Positions 11,498 to 25,117 of a stretch of 64,000 bases of DNA are shown piece after piece. Within the stretch, counting starts at the first letter, position 1, and each line of letters starts with the position of its first letter. Origin of the DNA: Cryptomeria japonica (Eukaryota > Streptophyta > Pinopsida > Cupressales > Cupressaceae); assembly GCF_030272615.1 (NCBI RefSeq), contig NC_081406.1:261133386-261197385 (forward strand), in the 5' to 3' direction. Both the position numbers and the translations under genes were made by a program. A model generated the notes under the pieces. That model did no database searches. It was not told the origin of the DNA and worked only from the letters and a program-made list of their open reading frames with translations.

Positions 11498-13042
11498 TGT
11501 TGGCAATATTGCATTATAACAGACAATGAAAGATTGTTGGCATTTCATAAGGATATTGAGAAGGTTGTTGATGATTATGGATATAACTGATTAAGGATGT
11601 TTACTGTCTTGATATTATTATTTTGTTATTGATGTCAAGAAATTGATTTTCTAATTCAGTATGATGTTGCCATATCTTGAGAAGTATGATTTGAAGATTA
11701 TAAAGATGTCGGTAAAAGACACAGGAAAGAATATGATGAATAAGGGGATGAATAAGGTATTCAATGGGCAACTAGTACTGAGTTAGACAATGATGAGATC
11801 ATGATGTTTTAGATTGTTTTAACATCATACATATGTTGTAAAATGTAAAGGTTAATACAATACTATGTTATCAAGCAAAGAATCTAGTCGGTAAACCCTA
11901 AGGAACCTAGTCAGTAACCCTAAGGTTATCGCTATCGGTTAATCAAGGTGGAATGTCTACCGAGTGAAGTTTAGTATTTATCGAGTTGTTACCGAGTTGT
12001 AACCGAGCTATAACAGAATGCATTAAATGTTTGCATGCGTTATTTAATGAAGGAAGCTGATGAGCTGGAACTGATTGAATGATTGGTATGCCGTTAATAT
12101 AGTTTGTTAATGAATCTAAGACAATAGAAAGTTGACATGAAGATCTACAGCTCAGATTGAACCGCAATACCCTAGCACAAGTTCCAAGAAATATATGCAA
12201 GTTCCTAGGCGGGGTAAAACGTTTTCAGATCGAAAGATGCATTGAACTTGGACAAGATCGAAGATCTGATGGCTATGATCGATCATGGGAAATGTGATCA
12301 AGGAGATTAAGCAATTACCTAATTGTTTATAAATAGGAAACTATTGATAAACAATGTATGCGGGCAAGTGTATGCACAGGGATGCTACATAGTGATTACC
12401 GAGCACAGAAGCTTGAAGACCTTTTTGAATAACAGAGTATAGAAGCCCAACAGATGGACAAGATTAGTTCTATGTCTAGATTGTATTGAACAAATAAGAA
12501 TCTGCTTTAGCATTTTAGATGTGAAGTTGCAGATAGATTTTATTACTGTTATTTTGTGAAAGTGACAGAAAATCTCTTAACCAAGTGGACTTAACAGTCT
12601 TATTTGTAAAACCCTCTAGCAAGGTGACATTCTGATTGAGTGTTTGAAATCCTTTAACAAGGTCACTTCTAACAAGGTGAAGATCCTAACAGATCTCTAA
12701 GGGAAATCCCTTAACCGGGTCACATTTAGCAATGTGTTTGTAATCTTTAACAAGATTTTCTTTTAATCGAGCATACTCTAAAAGAGTATATTTCTTAGTG
12801 GGTCCGAAATCCTACAGTGGTTTTTCCCTATTTGGGTTTCCACGTTAAATTTGGTGTTATGAGGTTTATGATGTTTATATACTTTTTGAGTTTGCATGTT
12901 TAACAGTTTTGGTTATATTACTGAAATATATGTTGCCGAGGTTGAATCTGATGTTTTTATGGAAAATTAAGTTTGTATGATTCACCCCCCCCCTCTCATC
13001 TTGTTGGCTATTGGATTTGTACTTACATTAAGTATCAGAACT

Positions 13043-13046
<4 letters not shown>
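11498..13046 (+). repeat. 3' LTR of copia element 1
   Basis: It is a second copy of the 5302-6813 LTR, beginning TGTTGGCAATATTGC. The 3' terminus reads ACTACCG where the 5' copy has ATTATCA, so the final CA has become CG. It is followed by the AGAGA duplication and the microsatellite. Confidence 0.95.

Positions 13047-13086
<40 letters not shown>
13047..13086. repeat. (AG)20 microsatellite, copia insertion target
   Basis: Forty bp of perfect AG repeats directly after the copia 3' LTR. The corresponding left flank ends AAAGAGAGAGA. After it comes GGTTCTAAA, matching the GGTTCTAAA phrases left of the element. Confidence 0.95.
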
Positions 13087-13088
<2 letters not shown>

Positions 13089-15101
13089 TCTAAAAATATT
13101 TAAGTAGATCATGATAAACTAATTTCAAAAGATTATTTTCAATGCATCTATTCAAATTGCTCGATAATTTAAAATACCACAAACACACTTTTATTTAATC
13201 AAATTAAGATAATTTTGAAATAATTAAGATAAAATTATTAAATAATGTTAATTTAATCAAATTAAAATAATTTAAAATAATTGAGATAAAATTATTAAAT
13301 ACAAAATATTTATTTAATAATATAAGCACAATTTTAGGTACATAATACATGTAAAATTAAAGAGAAATTAAGTAAAGATACATACGTGCATAATATCTTT
13401 GCATTCTTAGTTGTTGATATCTTTGTTCGTGTCAACTAAATACTTCCTTGATGTCTTATTTGCCCTTGTCTTATTATTCCCCATTTCCTTCCTTTAAAAT
13501 TACTGCCCTTAAAATGACCTTCAAATGCCTTCTTTCATAAAAAATATGAATTACTTTGTTATTTCATGTTTAAAAAATGAAATAAAATATCTATATTTAT
13601 ATGAAATCATTAATTAGGATTTTTTTTTATGTCGGCTCGTGTTCGTACGAACTTCAACAGTTAAAAAAAGCCATGTTTGTATGAACACATCCATTACACG
13701 GTTGTTTGCGCCTTGCATGTTCGTAGGAACATGAGAACTTAAACGGACCTTGAGGGGTTTGTTCGAGCCCCCTTTGCTTGAAGGGGTGTTCATTCAAACC
13801 CCCTTCCTATGCATCTCTCCCCCAAACTCTTCAACATTTTGTGAAATTTTGGCCTTCAAACCTTTGGTTGAAGGCTCAAATGGAACAATCTTGACAACCC
13901 AAAATGTAGGCTGCTATTCATTGAAGCAATCTTTCCAACACTTATAATTTTATTACATAATGAGTTTATTATAATCTTGTTTTTTAAATTTTACCATATA
14001 TATAGGTTTTTCATTGAACATGAACTTCTTTGTTCAATGCATTGGGAAAAATAGTAAACTAATTCTATAAAATATCTATCCCCTAGGTATTGATGTCTTC
14101 TTTTTAACTAAAAAAATTAATTGAATTGGAATATATATAGAACAAGTTATGTGTTCAAACGTACACCTATGTCTAAATTATACTTAGTCAGACTTCAAAA
14201 CTCAATAAAATAAAAAATATTAAAAAATCACTATGTAACCAATTGCATGCCCTAGGTATTGATGTTACAAACCAAAATTTGAAAGAATCAAGTTTTTATC
14301 ATTTATATAAAAAAAATTATGCATTTCAGGATGCACCTCACTCTTAAAAAATGCATTTTCTTGTAAAAAATTACTTTTCAAAGGAGATGGAAAAATGAAT
14401 ACAATTTTTTTCCAACAAAAAATGAAAAAATTATATTTATAATCTGCAAGTAATATGTTACAAATCACTAGTTTACATCATCTCAATATTCTTAACGGTT
14501 TAAAAGTTATAAGTGTCAGAAAGTGAAGGTATTTTTTTCAAAATGTTCATCTAAGTGTCAAACTTGGCCAAAAAGTGTAACCCATTGTTGTGTGATCACC
14601 CTTAATTATAGTAGATTCTCTTAAGATAGAGAGTTGGTTCTATATATATTCATTTTCATTTATATCCAAAATGCAATGGATGCAATCTTCTTCTACACAC
14701 ATCTCTATTGGATGATTGCAAGCTTTATATTCATTGACACAAGAGGCAACACCATTTTCTGGCAAATCCCTCTCAATTTCTTGCATCACTATTTGGCATA
14801 TAATAATCTACAATGCCATTTTTACCAGGACCATCAGATTCAAAATTGATTGCACTTTTGGATCTAATTCTTTTAATAGTACCAATCCAATCATAAACCT
14901 AATCAATGCTAGCTGGTTTCAAAGTTTTAGGCCAATAAACTAAACTTGGCTCATATATTTTCAAAAATAGGTCAATAAATGTAGTTTCATGAGGCTTGAA
15001 ACCAATGGGGATTTCCATGTATGCAATTAAAATCATTTGACTAGTACCCTAATATGAGCAATATGGTAAAAAATGCTTGTTGATAATTGACCTGGAGCTC
15101 A
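13087..15101. other. Intergenic with a cluster of GTTCGTACGAAC-type palindromes
   Basis: AT-rich, with no supported gene. At 13641-13652 there is a perfect 12-bp palindrome GTTCGTACGAAC, followed by related imperfect copies at 13675-13686 (GTTTGTATGAAC), 13719-13730 (GTTCGTAGGAAC) and 13788-13799 (GTTCATTCAAAC). Short open frames at 13750-13947 and 14634-14849 show no recognisable domain. Confidence 0.6.
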
Positions 15102-15353
15102 CTATGGTGTGCTAGATGTTGAGATGGATAAATAGGGACTAGAAATATATGCATTTTTAACCTCGTACATACATTTAGATTTCTCTTTTACCCTCTCTTC
15201 ACTCCTTGGGATGTATAGAAGCCTACAAAGCAATGAATGATCGTTGGGAATTTTATCAAATTGATTTAAGAATATCATCTTAAGTCCTTCCCATGATAAA
15301 ACACTGAACCATTTGTTAGCATCATTTTTTAGAGATTGCACAAAAAGCTTCAT
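15102..15353 (-). pseudogene. Ty3/gypsy gag fragment
   Basis: The minus-strand frame reads MKLFVQSLKNDANKWFSVLS, then WEGLKMIFLNQF and a basic segment ERVKEKSKCMYEV. The pattern LF..SL...A..WF..L...W..L...F...F is the core of the retrotransposon gag family. It is 83 codons, a small part of a gag. A matching minus-strand primer-binding site and probable LTR lie upstream on that strand (16052-17359), so this is the decayed 5' part of a gypsy element. No protease or polymerase domains were found further along the minus strand. Confidence 0.65.
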
Positions 15354-16051
15354 AAATTTATCCTATGGAGATAATCCACTATTAAATCAACAAAATATCG
15401 CAGATGTCTACAACCTGATTCAAACTCACTTACACTAAACTTAGGCAAACAATCTCTAACCTCTCTAGGGACGAAATGGGGTTAGCCTTGAATATTACTA
15501 AAATCTAGAGACCCCTCAAGAGAGAATGGCCTCCTTGAGAGCATAATTGTTGTTGCTACGATTCTTCCAGTACATTGTCACTTGTAGAGGGGAAATCAAA
15601 AATACAATAAGTACTTCCTCTACAATTAGCTGCTCATGAATTTCCTTTTCTTAGTGTTAACATTCACCAAATAAGGGAGAAATTTATTTCATAAAAAATT
15701 CATGAACTGTCTCCAATCATATATTTACTCTTTGAAAACCAAATCTCATAGAATACTTGGGCATGTTGTAGCTACTACAAACTTCTATCCTTAACGGAAA
15801 TTTTTGTAGATCTAAAACATTCATCACATTTTCATCAAGTTCTTCTTACAGAGTTTCCACCTCTTTTCATAGAGGATTGAACTTTCAATAAGATAAAAGC
15901 TCCTCAAAAACTTCTTTCATTCTAGTTCTTCTCCAATAACAAAGTCACATGTACAACTTGTTTAGATCTGATGCAACAAAACCTTTTCCAAGCCTAAAAT
16001 ATTTTTAACTAAAGACTCTAGGATAGGATTTAATAATAATTTTAATTGAAA

Positions 16052-16070
16052 CTCCCCAACAAAGTCACCA
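16052..16070 (-). other. Probable gypsy primer-binding site
   Basis: The minus strand reads TGGTGACTTTGTTGGGGAG three bases after an LTR end ..CCAGCA. It starts with the TGG expected opposite tRNA CCA, and sits about 0.7 kb upstream of the gag fragment on the same strand. The tRNA is not identified. Confidence 0.5.
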
Positions 16071-16073
16071 ATT

Positions 16074-17359
16074 TGCTGGTTGCGACTCGGATGGGGTAAC
16101 TCAACCATTTAAGGATTAAACAAGTAAATACTAGAGACTATGTTATAATAAACAAGATAATTCAAATCTTTATCTCTATCAGAGTTGTCAATCTATTGGT
16201 TCCCAAATTAGAAAATTCACTAAATCCTAAAGCTATGCTAAGTCTCATGCTTACATTTAGTGTAGGATTTGACCAACGAACATTATTCAACTAAAGGTTG
16301 AGATCCTCTACACTTAGGCTCTAAAAAATGTAGGTGGGTCTCCCTCATATTATATCATATATTAGCATTCAAGACATTAATCATGATGCTTCAATAAACT
16401 ACACTTCACATAAAATTACAATAGTTTGTGTGACAACTTCTTGACTTATTTATTCCTTGTTCTCCATTTTGGTACTAGCATGAAGTGAAACAAAAAAATA
16501 AAAATAAACCACAAATAGGAAACATAAAATGATTTTCAGATTTAAGACTTGGTTCCTTCTAGGATTTGCACACAACAATACACCATATCGATGTCTTGTC
16601 CATCATAGAGTCAAGATGAATGACCCATTTCTGATGACAACATCAACACAAATCTAGTAGCCATTAAATCATCATTGCCTTACAATAATATGACCTATCA
16701 TACACGTACACATAATCTCCTTTGAAATCCTAAACATGACATTATAACCTTAACATTTGATTGAAAGAAATTTAACCTAGCCCTTAAACAAGAGTTGTCA
16801 ACCAAACATTGCTTGCAGCAAGTGTGCAACAAAAGCCACAAAAATCCTTGATATTTTTTATTAAAAAGAATTGCATACATTGAGGAGACATTATTATATG
16901 TTTTTATTCTTCCAAATTGCAAATTAACTTATTTTCCATTACTAGAAATTATATTACAACATATTGAAATTAAAACTTAAAGAAGACCCAGACCCTAGTT
17001 GAGCTATCCTATACAAAAATTACATCAGCGTAGAACCCAAAAAATGGTGAACCCTTCAAAATGGCCTTGAAATCTCTTTTATAGAACAAGGGAGCAACAA
17101 GTGTCAAGCCATTTACAAGTGTCCTATTTTCATTTGACAATTCAGAGAACATTCCTAGAGGAATAATTAGGAAACAAATATATTTCTCACCAAGAATGAG
17201 GAATGCCTATTTTACAAGCTCGTGAAAAGGCTCATGGGTCGATGTAGATACTCCACATTCTAAACTGATTTTGATCTTCCAAAATCGGTGCAATTGCATG
17301 GAGATGAGGCATGTTACTATAGGAAATATGGAGCAAAAGGGTCCTAATCTGACGACCCA
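16074..17359 (-). mobile_element. Probable decayed gypsy 5' LTR
   Basis: On the plus strand it runs from TGCTGGTTGCGACTCGG to TCTGACGACCCA, so on the minus strand it would begin TGGGTCGTCAGA and end CCAGCA beside the primer-binding site. The inner border is supported by that site. The outer border at 17359 is a guess from a TG dinucleotide, and no partner LTR was found. Confidence 0.4.
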
Positions 17360-20300
17360 TTAATTTTTTAAAAAAATGCATTCATGTTTGAGTTGCACCA
17401 ATAACTTAAGTATTATCATATTAGAATCCTATCAGTTGATCTAAAAGATCTATGACTATTGACAAGGTTTGAATCTTCTCGAATGGCAAAGTCACATTTT
17501 GACTTTTCAAAGATAGGTGACATAGTATTTTCACTAGATCACTAGGACCATTTAGGTGTTCAATTGATGCATAGAGCTCCATCTATAAGCCATAGATTAT
17601 GTGCAAGAAGTTCACCGTGGCACTATCATTAGATTATTGGGACAATAGGATCATCCTAATGAGAGAAGAAGTCTCAGCGAAATACACCTAATATTTCACA
17701 TTACCTAAATCAACATCCATGTCATATATATCCTTTTTCCTTCACTAGATCACTAACAACTCAAAAAGGTTCTAGTGAAGGATAGATTTCCATTGATGAA
17801 TTACCATGCGATCTCCTTTGCCTTGTCGATGGATCATTGGAATTAAAAAATAGTTTCAACGATCATCATACCTCCAATGATAGGATAAATCGCCATCTAT
17901 CTCTCCATATCATTGGATTGTTAAGGCTAAAAATAAGGTTCAATTCTAACATAGGTCCCAATGATAAACTAGAAACCAATGCAGAGGGGGCTACCACTTA
18001 AAGTTAGTTATAAAGAATGTGGAGATCTAGTCTCAACTAGGGACAAGGGGGCCACTAAGGGGCTATGAGCCATAAATATGAAGGCTCAAAGAACATGAAA
18101 ACTTAAGACAGTGAAATAAAGGCTGGTCAGGAAAAATAAAATTTCCTTAGGGATGGAGCTGGTAAAAACATGATATGGAATCCGTAAGTCATGATTAACA
18201 AAATTGGTAAATAAAAAGCACTAGTCAATTTGAAAATATAATGCAATCCTTAGGATGGTTTAAAGGTTTAGGGATTTAGAGGGTTTCAAACTTGCAAACA
18301 AAAAGAAAACCTAACAATGTAGAAATTTCACAAGTCCTAACACTTATATTTCAGAAATATGTCTACAAATTAAAAAAATTTATTGCATAAAATTCGTCTA
18401 GCATGGGAGCACCTTGCTAGACTTTGTCTTTATATGTCTCTTTCTCGTTTATGTGGATTGTTCTGCAACGCAATTTACATCGGTCACTGGCTGATTAGAT
18501 TGTCGTATGGTCTATAGCATAACACATCTTGCTAGCCATACTTATTGACATCTTATATCTAAGCAATTTTAATGTCTATTTTTTTTTTTTCCACCTAATG
18601 TGTTTTTCTATAGCTAACATTTTTATGGTGACTATAATTAAACGTAATAGTTTTAAGTAGTATTAATACAAGTCTCTTCCTTGGGGTCAATTCTGCATGG
18701 ATAGAAGACTCTACATTGCCTTTGCATCTTGGTTAAAATACTCAAAAAATTTCTCTACTTTAGGTCACACATTTGATATAACATATATGCTTGCTAAAGT
18801 GGGGGAAAAATGTAATCTCACAAATTACATACCATAAAATTTCATATCACATAAATCTTGCCTTTAGAGTAAATAAAAGACAATTGTTTAATATAACCAC
18901 CAACCTAATCTAAAATATTCTCATCTACTAAGCATGTCTGAGTTCTTGATCATTGAGTCTGATTTTCACCTAGAAAAATGTGCCATGTGCAGATTTTTGT
19001 GTGATGTACTAGTGTCCCCCATAAATCTATGACTATGCTAAAATTATTGAGATGCTACACTCCCCACGTTTTGGTAGTGTAAGACCTCTATCAGCGTATA
19101 CCAACATTAGGAGTGCATTTGGACTTGCTATTTTGGTTTGAAACTTCTATTTTGCCTCCAATTCATTCATTCAATCTCTCTCTATTTTTTACATCATTCT
19201 TTTGCAAAATTGTCATTCATTCTCTCATAGTAGCATCTTAAAGCTCCCATTTTATCATATTGAGGTCATTAATAGAAGCTTTGGAGATAGTTGCTTCTTC
19301 CTTGTAGGATTTGCATGAAGACAACTCTATTCTTGCAAGTTACTAGTCTTCATTTTTTAAAGGAGTGGTAACCATTATCTTTGAAGCCCTCTTAGCACAT
19401 TACATTGTCTTTATTTTGATAGCATATTGTTCATTTTCTTCCATTCTTGTATTTCTTTTGTTTATCTATCTATCTAAGCTATTCGTGGATGTTGAAACAC
19501 CAAAATGGGAGTTTCACTTTGACAAGCCCCTATATAGCCACCCTAACATTTTCTCTTTGGTCTTATACGTGTAGGTTACGAAGGGAGACTGTTTGGCGAA
19601 GACCCTTACAACCATCCAATTATCTTAGATGATTTTCTTCCTCCTTTTGTTATTTCATTCAGTTTAAAATCAATATACATTTGTTATTATTTGTTTTTTA
19701 GTTGCATTATAATATTTTTTAAACATCAAAAGTCATACAAGTCATATTTTCACCTTGTTGTAGACAATTTTATTTTTTATTTGTATGAGATAACAACATG
19801 TTGCATAGATGCCCATGCACCACACTAAAGTCCTAGACAAAGAGCTAGTTAAACTATTTGTAAGATTTATGTCACATGTATTGTCTATTTTCTAAGTCCT
19901 CACAATTTAATTATGCTTTGAGTTCATAAAACAAATAGTAACATACAACATTTCCTCAATTTCATAATCAATAATATAAAATTAAGGTTTCTAGTTATAT
20001 TTGGATTTATTTGAGTGTGGTGTAGGAAGCTAAGCTCTCGAAGGATTGACTATCCTTTGCAATAGTTCACTTTTCCCACTCTACGAGTTGTTGACACATT
20101 TTATCTTAAAAAGAGATAAATATCTGTGATCTAGGACATTAAAACAACTTTACCAAGGTGAGTCACGAGTTAACACACAAGAGGCCTGCTAGTATTTATT
20201 TTGAATGTAAAGGGTGTTTCTAGATAACTTTAGTTTTAATTGATTCTTTCCTTTATAAAGATAGCCATGAATAAATTAGAAATCTTGGAATTTTATAGCA

Positions 20301-23300
20301 ATTTATATAAAAACTTACAAAAATATATTCAATTAACATCAAACTAAAGCTAATATTAAGCTAATCTACTCCTAATAATAAAAGGGAGAAGGGAAGAGAG
20401 TAAAGAGAGATGGACTTAGAAGAGAAGTAGGTGAGATGATTTTATGATTTGATTGCAAAATGCTTCTTCAAGCCATACAAACTTCTTGGAGAATAAAGTT
20501 ACAAGGCTAGATCAAATTTAAACAACATGTAACATAATTATCATAAAAAAGATACCTCAAACACTATTATACTATAGATGTGCATAGAAACAATATCGAG
20601 TTGCCATTTTAAACTAGAGTGACAAATTATATGAACAAAATCAATTACATTGCATTTGAAAAGTTTTCAATTTGGATTCTTGCCACATTCTTGCTAATTG
20701 ATATTGTTACATATAGATCAATAAAAAACTTTAATAATATACATTGAAGTTAGACTAGTGAGAATGGACCTTGAATTTGTGCACTAATCCCTCTTATAAA
20801 AAAAGAATCCAGTGAATTTTCTTGGTAATTATTCAAGGAAACCCCTACAATGGTAAAAAAACTCCATATGTATATATAAATTTAGGCTTAGAATTCTATA
20901 AGCCTTCATTTTTTTGGGTTGGTCATAAACATAAATTCCCCTAACTTACAAGATGCAAAAAAAAAATTGTTTGGTACACATACTTTATAGGAAAAAATTA
21001 ACCCAAATCTCCCTAAATGAGGTAGGTGACACTAATTTTTTATGTCACTATAAGACACTAATAAAGTTAGATTATGTTCTAGTAGGAAAGAAAACCCCTA
21101 TTAGGTCTTCATGCATACCATCTACAAACACCTAAATTTCTTTATTTATGATATTAATTAATGATTACCGCAACATGATGACTAAATATTTCCTTACACG
21201 ATTTTTGTGGATAGTAAGGGCAAGGTACAATTTTCATTTACTTGTCAACTACCTTAATTTAATAGCACAACTAGATGGGTAGGTTGCATTTGCCAATATA
21301 GGTATCCATCATTTTACCATGACACTTCTCTAAATATTTTTCATTGAGTTATTCACCAACTACGTGTTAATGTATCAATTTTATTAAAGCATATTTCTCT
21401 ATCCACACAAAGAGTCTCCATGATCCTTTTAATTAGGAATAATGTGAAAGTGACAATGAATATATTCCAAATATTGCCCTTAAAGCTCTCTTACAAAAAA
21501 TGTTAAACAAGCTCTTCATGATTTATTAATCTAATAAAATAACGAAACATTTTAAAATATGTGATAATGGTTACTTCTTTTTTATTTGATTTAAAAGATT
21601 AAATTTTATAAATTAGAGATCAAATCCCATTAAAGACTCTTCCTCTACTTATTTCACCATGATTCCATGCTAAAAGATTTGATCTAGAAGATTAGTTATT
21701 ATGGTAGTTTAGAAATTAGGTTCATTTCTTAGGTTTAGTTTAATTTAATTAATCACTTTACTTAAAGTGTGTTCATCAAATTTATTCATATTTGATCTTA
21801 TTTTAATGTTAATATGTATTACATAATGATAAGAAATAATTTGAAAATAATTGATCAAAATCCTATGAATATATTTTTATTTTAACAATATTTTCATAAC
21901 TTTAAAATACTAAATACTATCCATATTTTAATTCTATAATTAAAGTTTATCCTATATTCACTTATCCAACTATATCATTCCTTGGATGCCAACCACATCC
22001 AAAGGATTAGGGTAATGCTATGAAATCAACAGTGTGAAATAAAACAACTAAACATTATTACATGTCATTATTAATTTATGATGTAGGTTGCATTTGGGTT
22101 TTTCATATTACTTTTTTAGGAGCCCCTTTTAATTATCAAGTTTCCTAAAATGAAGAGACACAAAGATGTGTATGGCTTATTCTAAGCTTTTTTTACTCAA
22201 TTATGACACATCATAGTAATTTAATTCTTGTTCCATGATACTTGCAATTATTCATGCATTTAATACATATTTGACTAAATGTGAGCCTTATTTCCCTAAC
22301 TAATTTATTGTATGTGCCCACATGAGTACCTACGTCTTTATTTTCTTTACCCTTTTAAAATCATACCTCGGGTATTAGAAAAGTGAGGAGATCTAATTAC
22401 TCATGCATTGCTTAATGATAGATCAATAAAAAAAGGTGGCAAACTTTTTGCAATTGGACATGGAAATCCAAACAGAGGTATATTTAAATTCAATTTCAAA
22501 TCTATTAATCATTTTGAGACATTGAATTTCAAAAACATTTATGCTTTATCTTTGATTATGATTAGTAATTAATTAAAAATAAAAAAATTCATTACATTTT
22601 AATTTTAATTAATTATTAAACACAGTCAAATGTACATCCTATATGTTGCATACACAAAAGTCCAAACTTGAAGGTACAAAAGCCCACAGACATGGAGATT
22701 TGAATTAAATCTCAGTGGATAAATATTATGAATCCACTATAAGTCTCAAAAGGTTTCTTTGAAGGTTGCCAAACAAACTTACGTTGTCTTTTGGAGATTT
22801 CAATCATCTCAAATTTTATAAAAATCAAGGTGCATACTCTAGTGCACACACATGGAACAAGAGCAAGTTTAGAAGAATATGGATTTGAAAGAGAATAACT
22901 TAGAGTTTAATTTAATTTTGCATGTGTTGACAAACTCATAGATAATTTAATTATTTCACTTTAGTTTACAAATGCGAGATTTACTTTCAAGACTTTAAAC
23001 ATGATTTTGAATTTGTTAAACATAATAACCATTAACTTGAATTTGTCACCAAAGTGTAAGTTGGTCTTTTGGGTCAATAGTGAAAAGACTAAGTCAAAGA
23101 TTGATGCAGCCTAAGATCAAGGTAAGACATAAGAGGATTTTGAACTAGGAGTTTTAGAGTTGAAAGACTTATAAACATGAGATAAAAACTCCAAAGAGGA
23201 CCTCGAGGGATAATTAAAAATGGTTTAAAGAGGTTGGAGTTTCAAGGGGAAAGAAAAATCTAGCAAATAGGTTGATAACAAAAATTAAGTAAAATCAACT

Positions 23301-23811
23301 AGGAAGGACATGGAGCAAGCATATACTAGGTGAAAACCTCTAGAATAAGTGCACATCAAGAAACAAAAAGAACATGCTTAGGAGAAGTATCAAGGAACAA
23401 TAAAAATATCGTTGAAAGAATAGCTAAATCAAGATTTACATGTAAAGAGGGTCTTGACATGATCTAAGGCAATAAAACTGTTCCACGAATACTTTTCCTC
23501 CACTTGATCTAATCCTCCTATTATCAATTCAGCTTATGTTGATGTAACCTGTACACTTAAAATTGGTGCCTATGTAAAATAAAAGTTGTGGTAAAAGTAT
23601 GATAAGATTTATTGTGTCTACAGGGAAAGTTAATGAATTAATAATTCAATTCAAATCATTTTCTCATAATATAATATTAGTCATGCCAAGAAAGCAATGC
23701 AATGTCTATGATGTCAATGTTGACATAGACATTCATACAATTTTTAGTGTTAATGCAAAGATTTATGATGAATCTTTATTCATATTCCATCCCAATACTA
23801 GTACTTATTTA
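17360..23811. other. 6.4 kb without a supported gene
   Basis: AT-rich DNA with only short open frames. Around 17400-17960 the phrase TCACTAGATCACTAGGACC and relatives (ATTAGATTATTGGGAC, TGGATCATTGG) recur irregularly, like an old decayed repeat. Microsatellite-like TCTATCTATCTA occurs near 19460. No domain, tRNA or element end was recognised. Confidence 0.5.
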
Positions 23812-24592
23812 TGGTGAAATGTGGAAACAACAATATTGAAAGACTAAATGAATTCAACCACAAAACCCTAGCCTAACAACAACAAAGATCCACCATAACA
23901 TATGAAGATTACCTAAGACAATGCAAATCAAATGAAATCACAAAGATTATACCATCACATGTCCAATAGGGTTTGGATCTCCATTCTTCCTATCTCCATT
24001 GATCTTGCTTGATATATTTGCTCTTAGATTTTGTGTGCACAAGAGCTCAACAAAGAACGGAAATGTGGTTGCAAGTAGGATCGCATATGAAAGTTCAAAA
24101 GCGTAATTGGGTGCTTGATTAGAATGTATATATCCAGGGTTGATAATGAAGGAAGCATCTCCTTATATAGAAGACACTATATGAAATGGAGGGATACGAT
24201 TGAGAGGTGTAAAAGATAAATGGTCGGCTATGATTAGAGCGTAGGTAAAGGAAATAATAAAATAATGAGAGGGTGGGTAGTGTATGAATTAAGAGATGAA
24301 TGACATGTTTCACGGGTAGAAAAAGCTAATGAATTAATTAAATAAATAAAGATTTATTTAATTAATAGAGGAAGTGGGATCAATTAAATAAATAAGATAT
24401 TTATTTAATTTAAGGAAAAGGATAATTTAAATAAATAAATGTATTTATTTAAATGAGAAATAAGGCTAGAAGAGGATAAATGAATTAATTAAATAAATAA
24501 GAATTTATTTAATTAATAGAAGAATTAGGCTAAAGTAATTAAATAAATAAAGATATTTATTTAATTAGACTGGACAATTTTAGGTGTCTACA
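23812..24592 (-). mobile_element. 3' LTR of a minus-strand gypsy element
   Basis: On the minus strand it begins TGTAGACACCTAAAATTG immediately after a polypurine tract, and ends near TTTCACCA (23812; 23820 is an alternative end). The first ~260 bp contain five AT hairpins such as ATTAATTAAATAAAT (24333-24347) facing ATTTATTTAATTAAT (24352-24366). It is about 0.78 kb, against 1.87 kb for the LTR at 35181-37050, and only loosely similar to it. It is therefore not the simple partner of that LTR. Confidence 0.7.
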
Positions 24593-24606
24593 TTTTGCCC
24601 CTCTTT
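24593..24606 (-). other. Polypurine tract
   Basis: The minus strand reads AAAGAGGGGCAAAA directly before the LTR start TGTAGACACC. It fixes the LTR border and the minus orientation of the element. Confidence 0.8.
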
Positions 24607-24791
24607 GAGACAATGCAGCTTGTTGCATTGTTTCAAAGAAGATAAGATGAATTGATACAAAGTTGCCCCAAGATAGGAATTATATGCCCCCTCGAGAGAA
24701 TGGATGAAAATGTCTGGAAAGATCGCAGACAATCTCTCGATAAGAAAGAAAGGCTAGAATAGACTGACCGGATAGGATAGAGTGACAGAGT

Positions 24792-24844
24792 CACGTGATA
24801 AAGAAGACTGACTCGAGAGACGAGGGCTAGGGTAGTCTATAAGA
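24792..24844 (+). promoter_or_regulatory. Candidate promoter of the antisense PMD gene
   Basis: A CACGTG G-box core at 24792-24797 and TATAAG at 24838-24843 lie about 140 and 95 bp upstream of ATG 24936. The TATA-like site sits inside a small perfect hairpin, GTCTAT-AAG-ATAGAC (24835-24849). The spacing fits a plant promoter, but function is inferred only. Confidence 0.4.
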
Positions 24845-25117
24845 TAGACCACGAGGGGAATATATTCTCATTGTCATCCACACATCCAAGAGATCAGAGT
24901 GCAGAGCGAGAATAGAGCAGCAACAGTCAGTAGCGATGGCATTGGTGCATAGATTCAATCGCGTTCGCCGATTTCAGAGGCCAGTAGATGCAGGAGAGCC
25001 GGTGAGTACCTCAAAACCTCCTTTGTATGTTGTTGCAATAAATGTTGTCCTAAATGCATGCTAGGTAGTGCAATAAATGCATTTTAGGTATGTCAAACAA
25101 GGTCAAAAAATGTTGGG

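Larger units (their letters stand above)
5302..13046 (+). mobile_element. Complete Ty1/copia retrotransposon, element 1
   Basis: This 7.7 kb element has two LTRs, a primer-binding site TGGTATCAGAGC two bases after the 5' LTR, a gag-pol frame in copia order (integrase before reverse transcriptase) and a polypurine tract abutting the 3' LTR. The target-site duplication AGAGA (5297-5301 and 13047-13051) comes from a GA microsatellite that continues for 40 bp on the right. The LTRs differ by a few percent in the stretches I compared. The 3' LTR also has a ~22-bp local duplication near 11890-11925. Three stop codons in the polyprotein make it inactive as it stands. Confidence 0.97.

Noticed and set aside
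11338-11590. Overlapping short ORFs near the copia 3' LTR
   Set aside because: They lie in the 3' untranslated region and LTR and match no protein domain.
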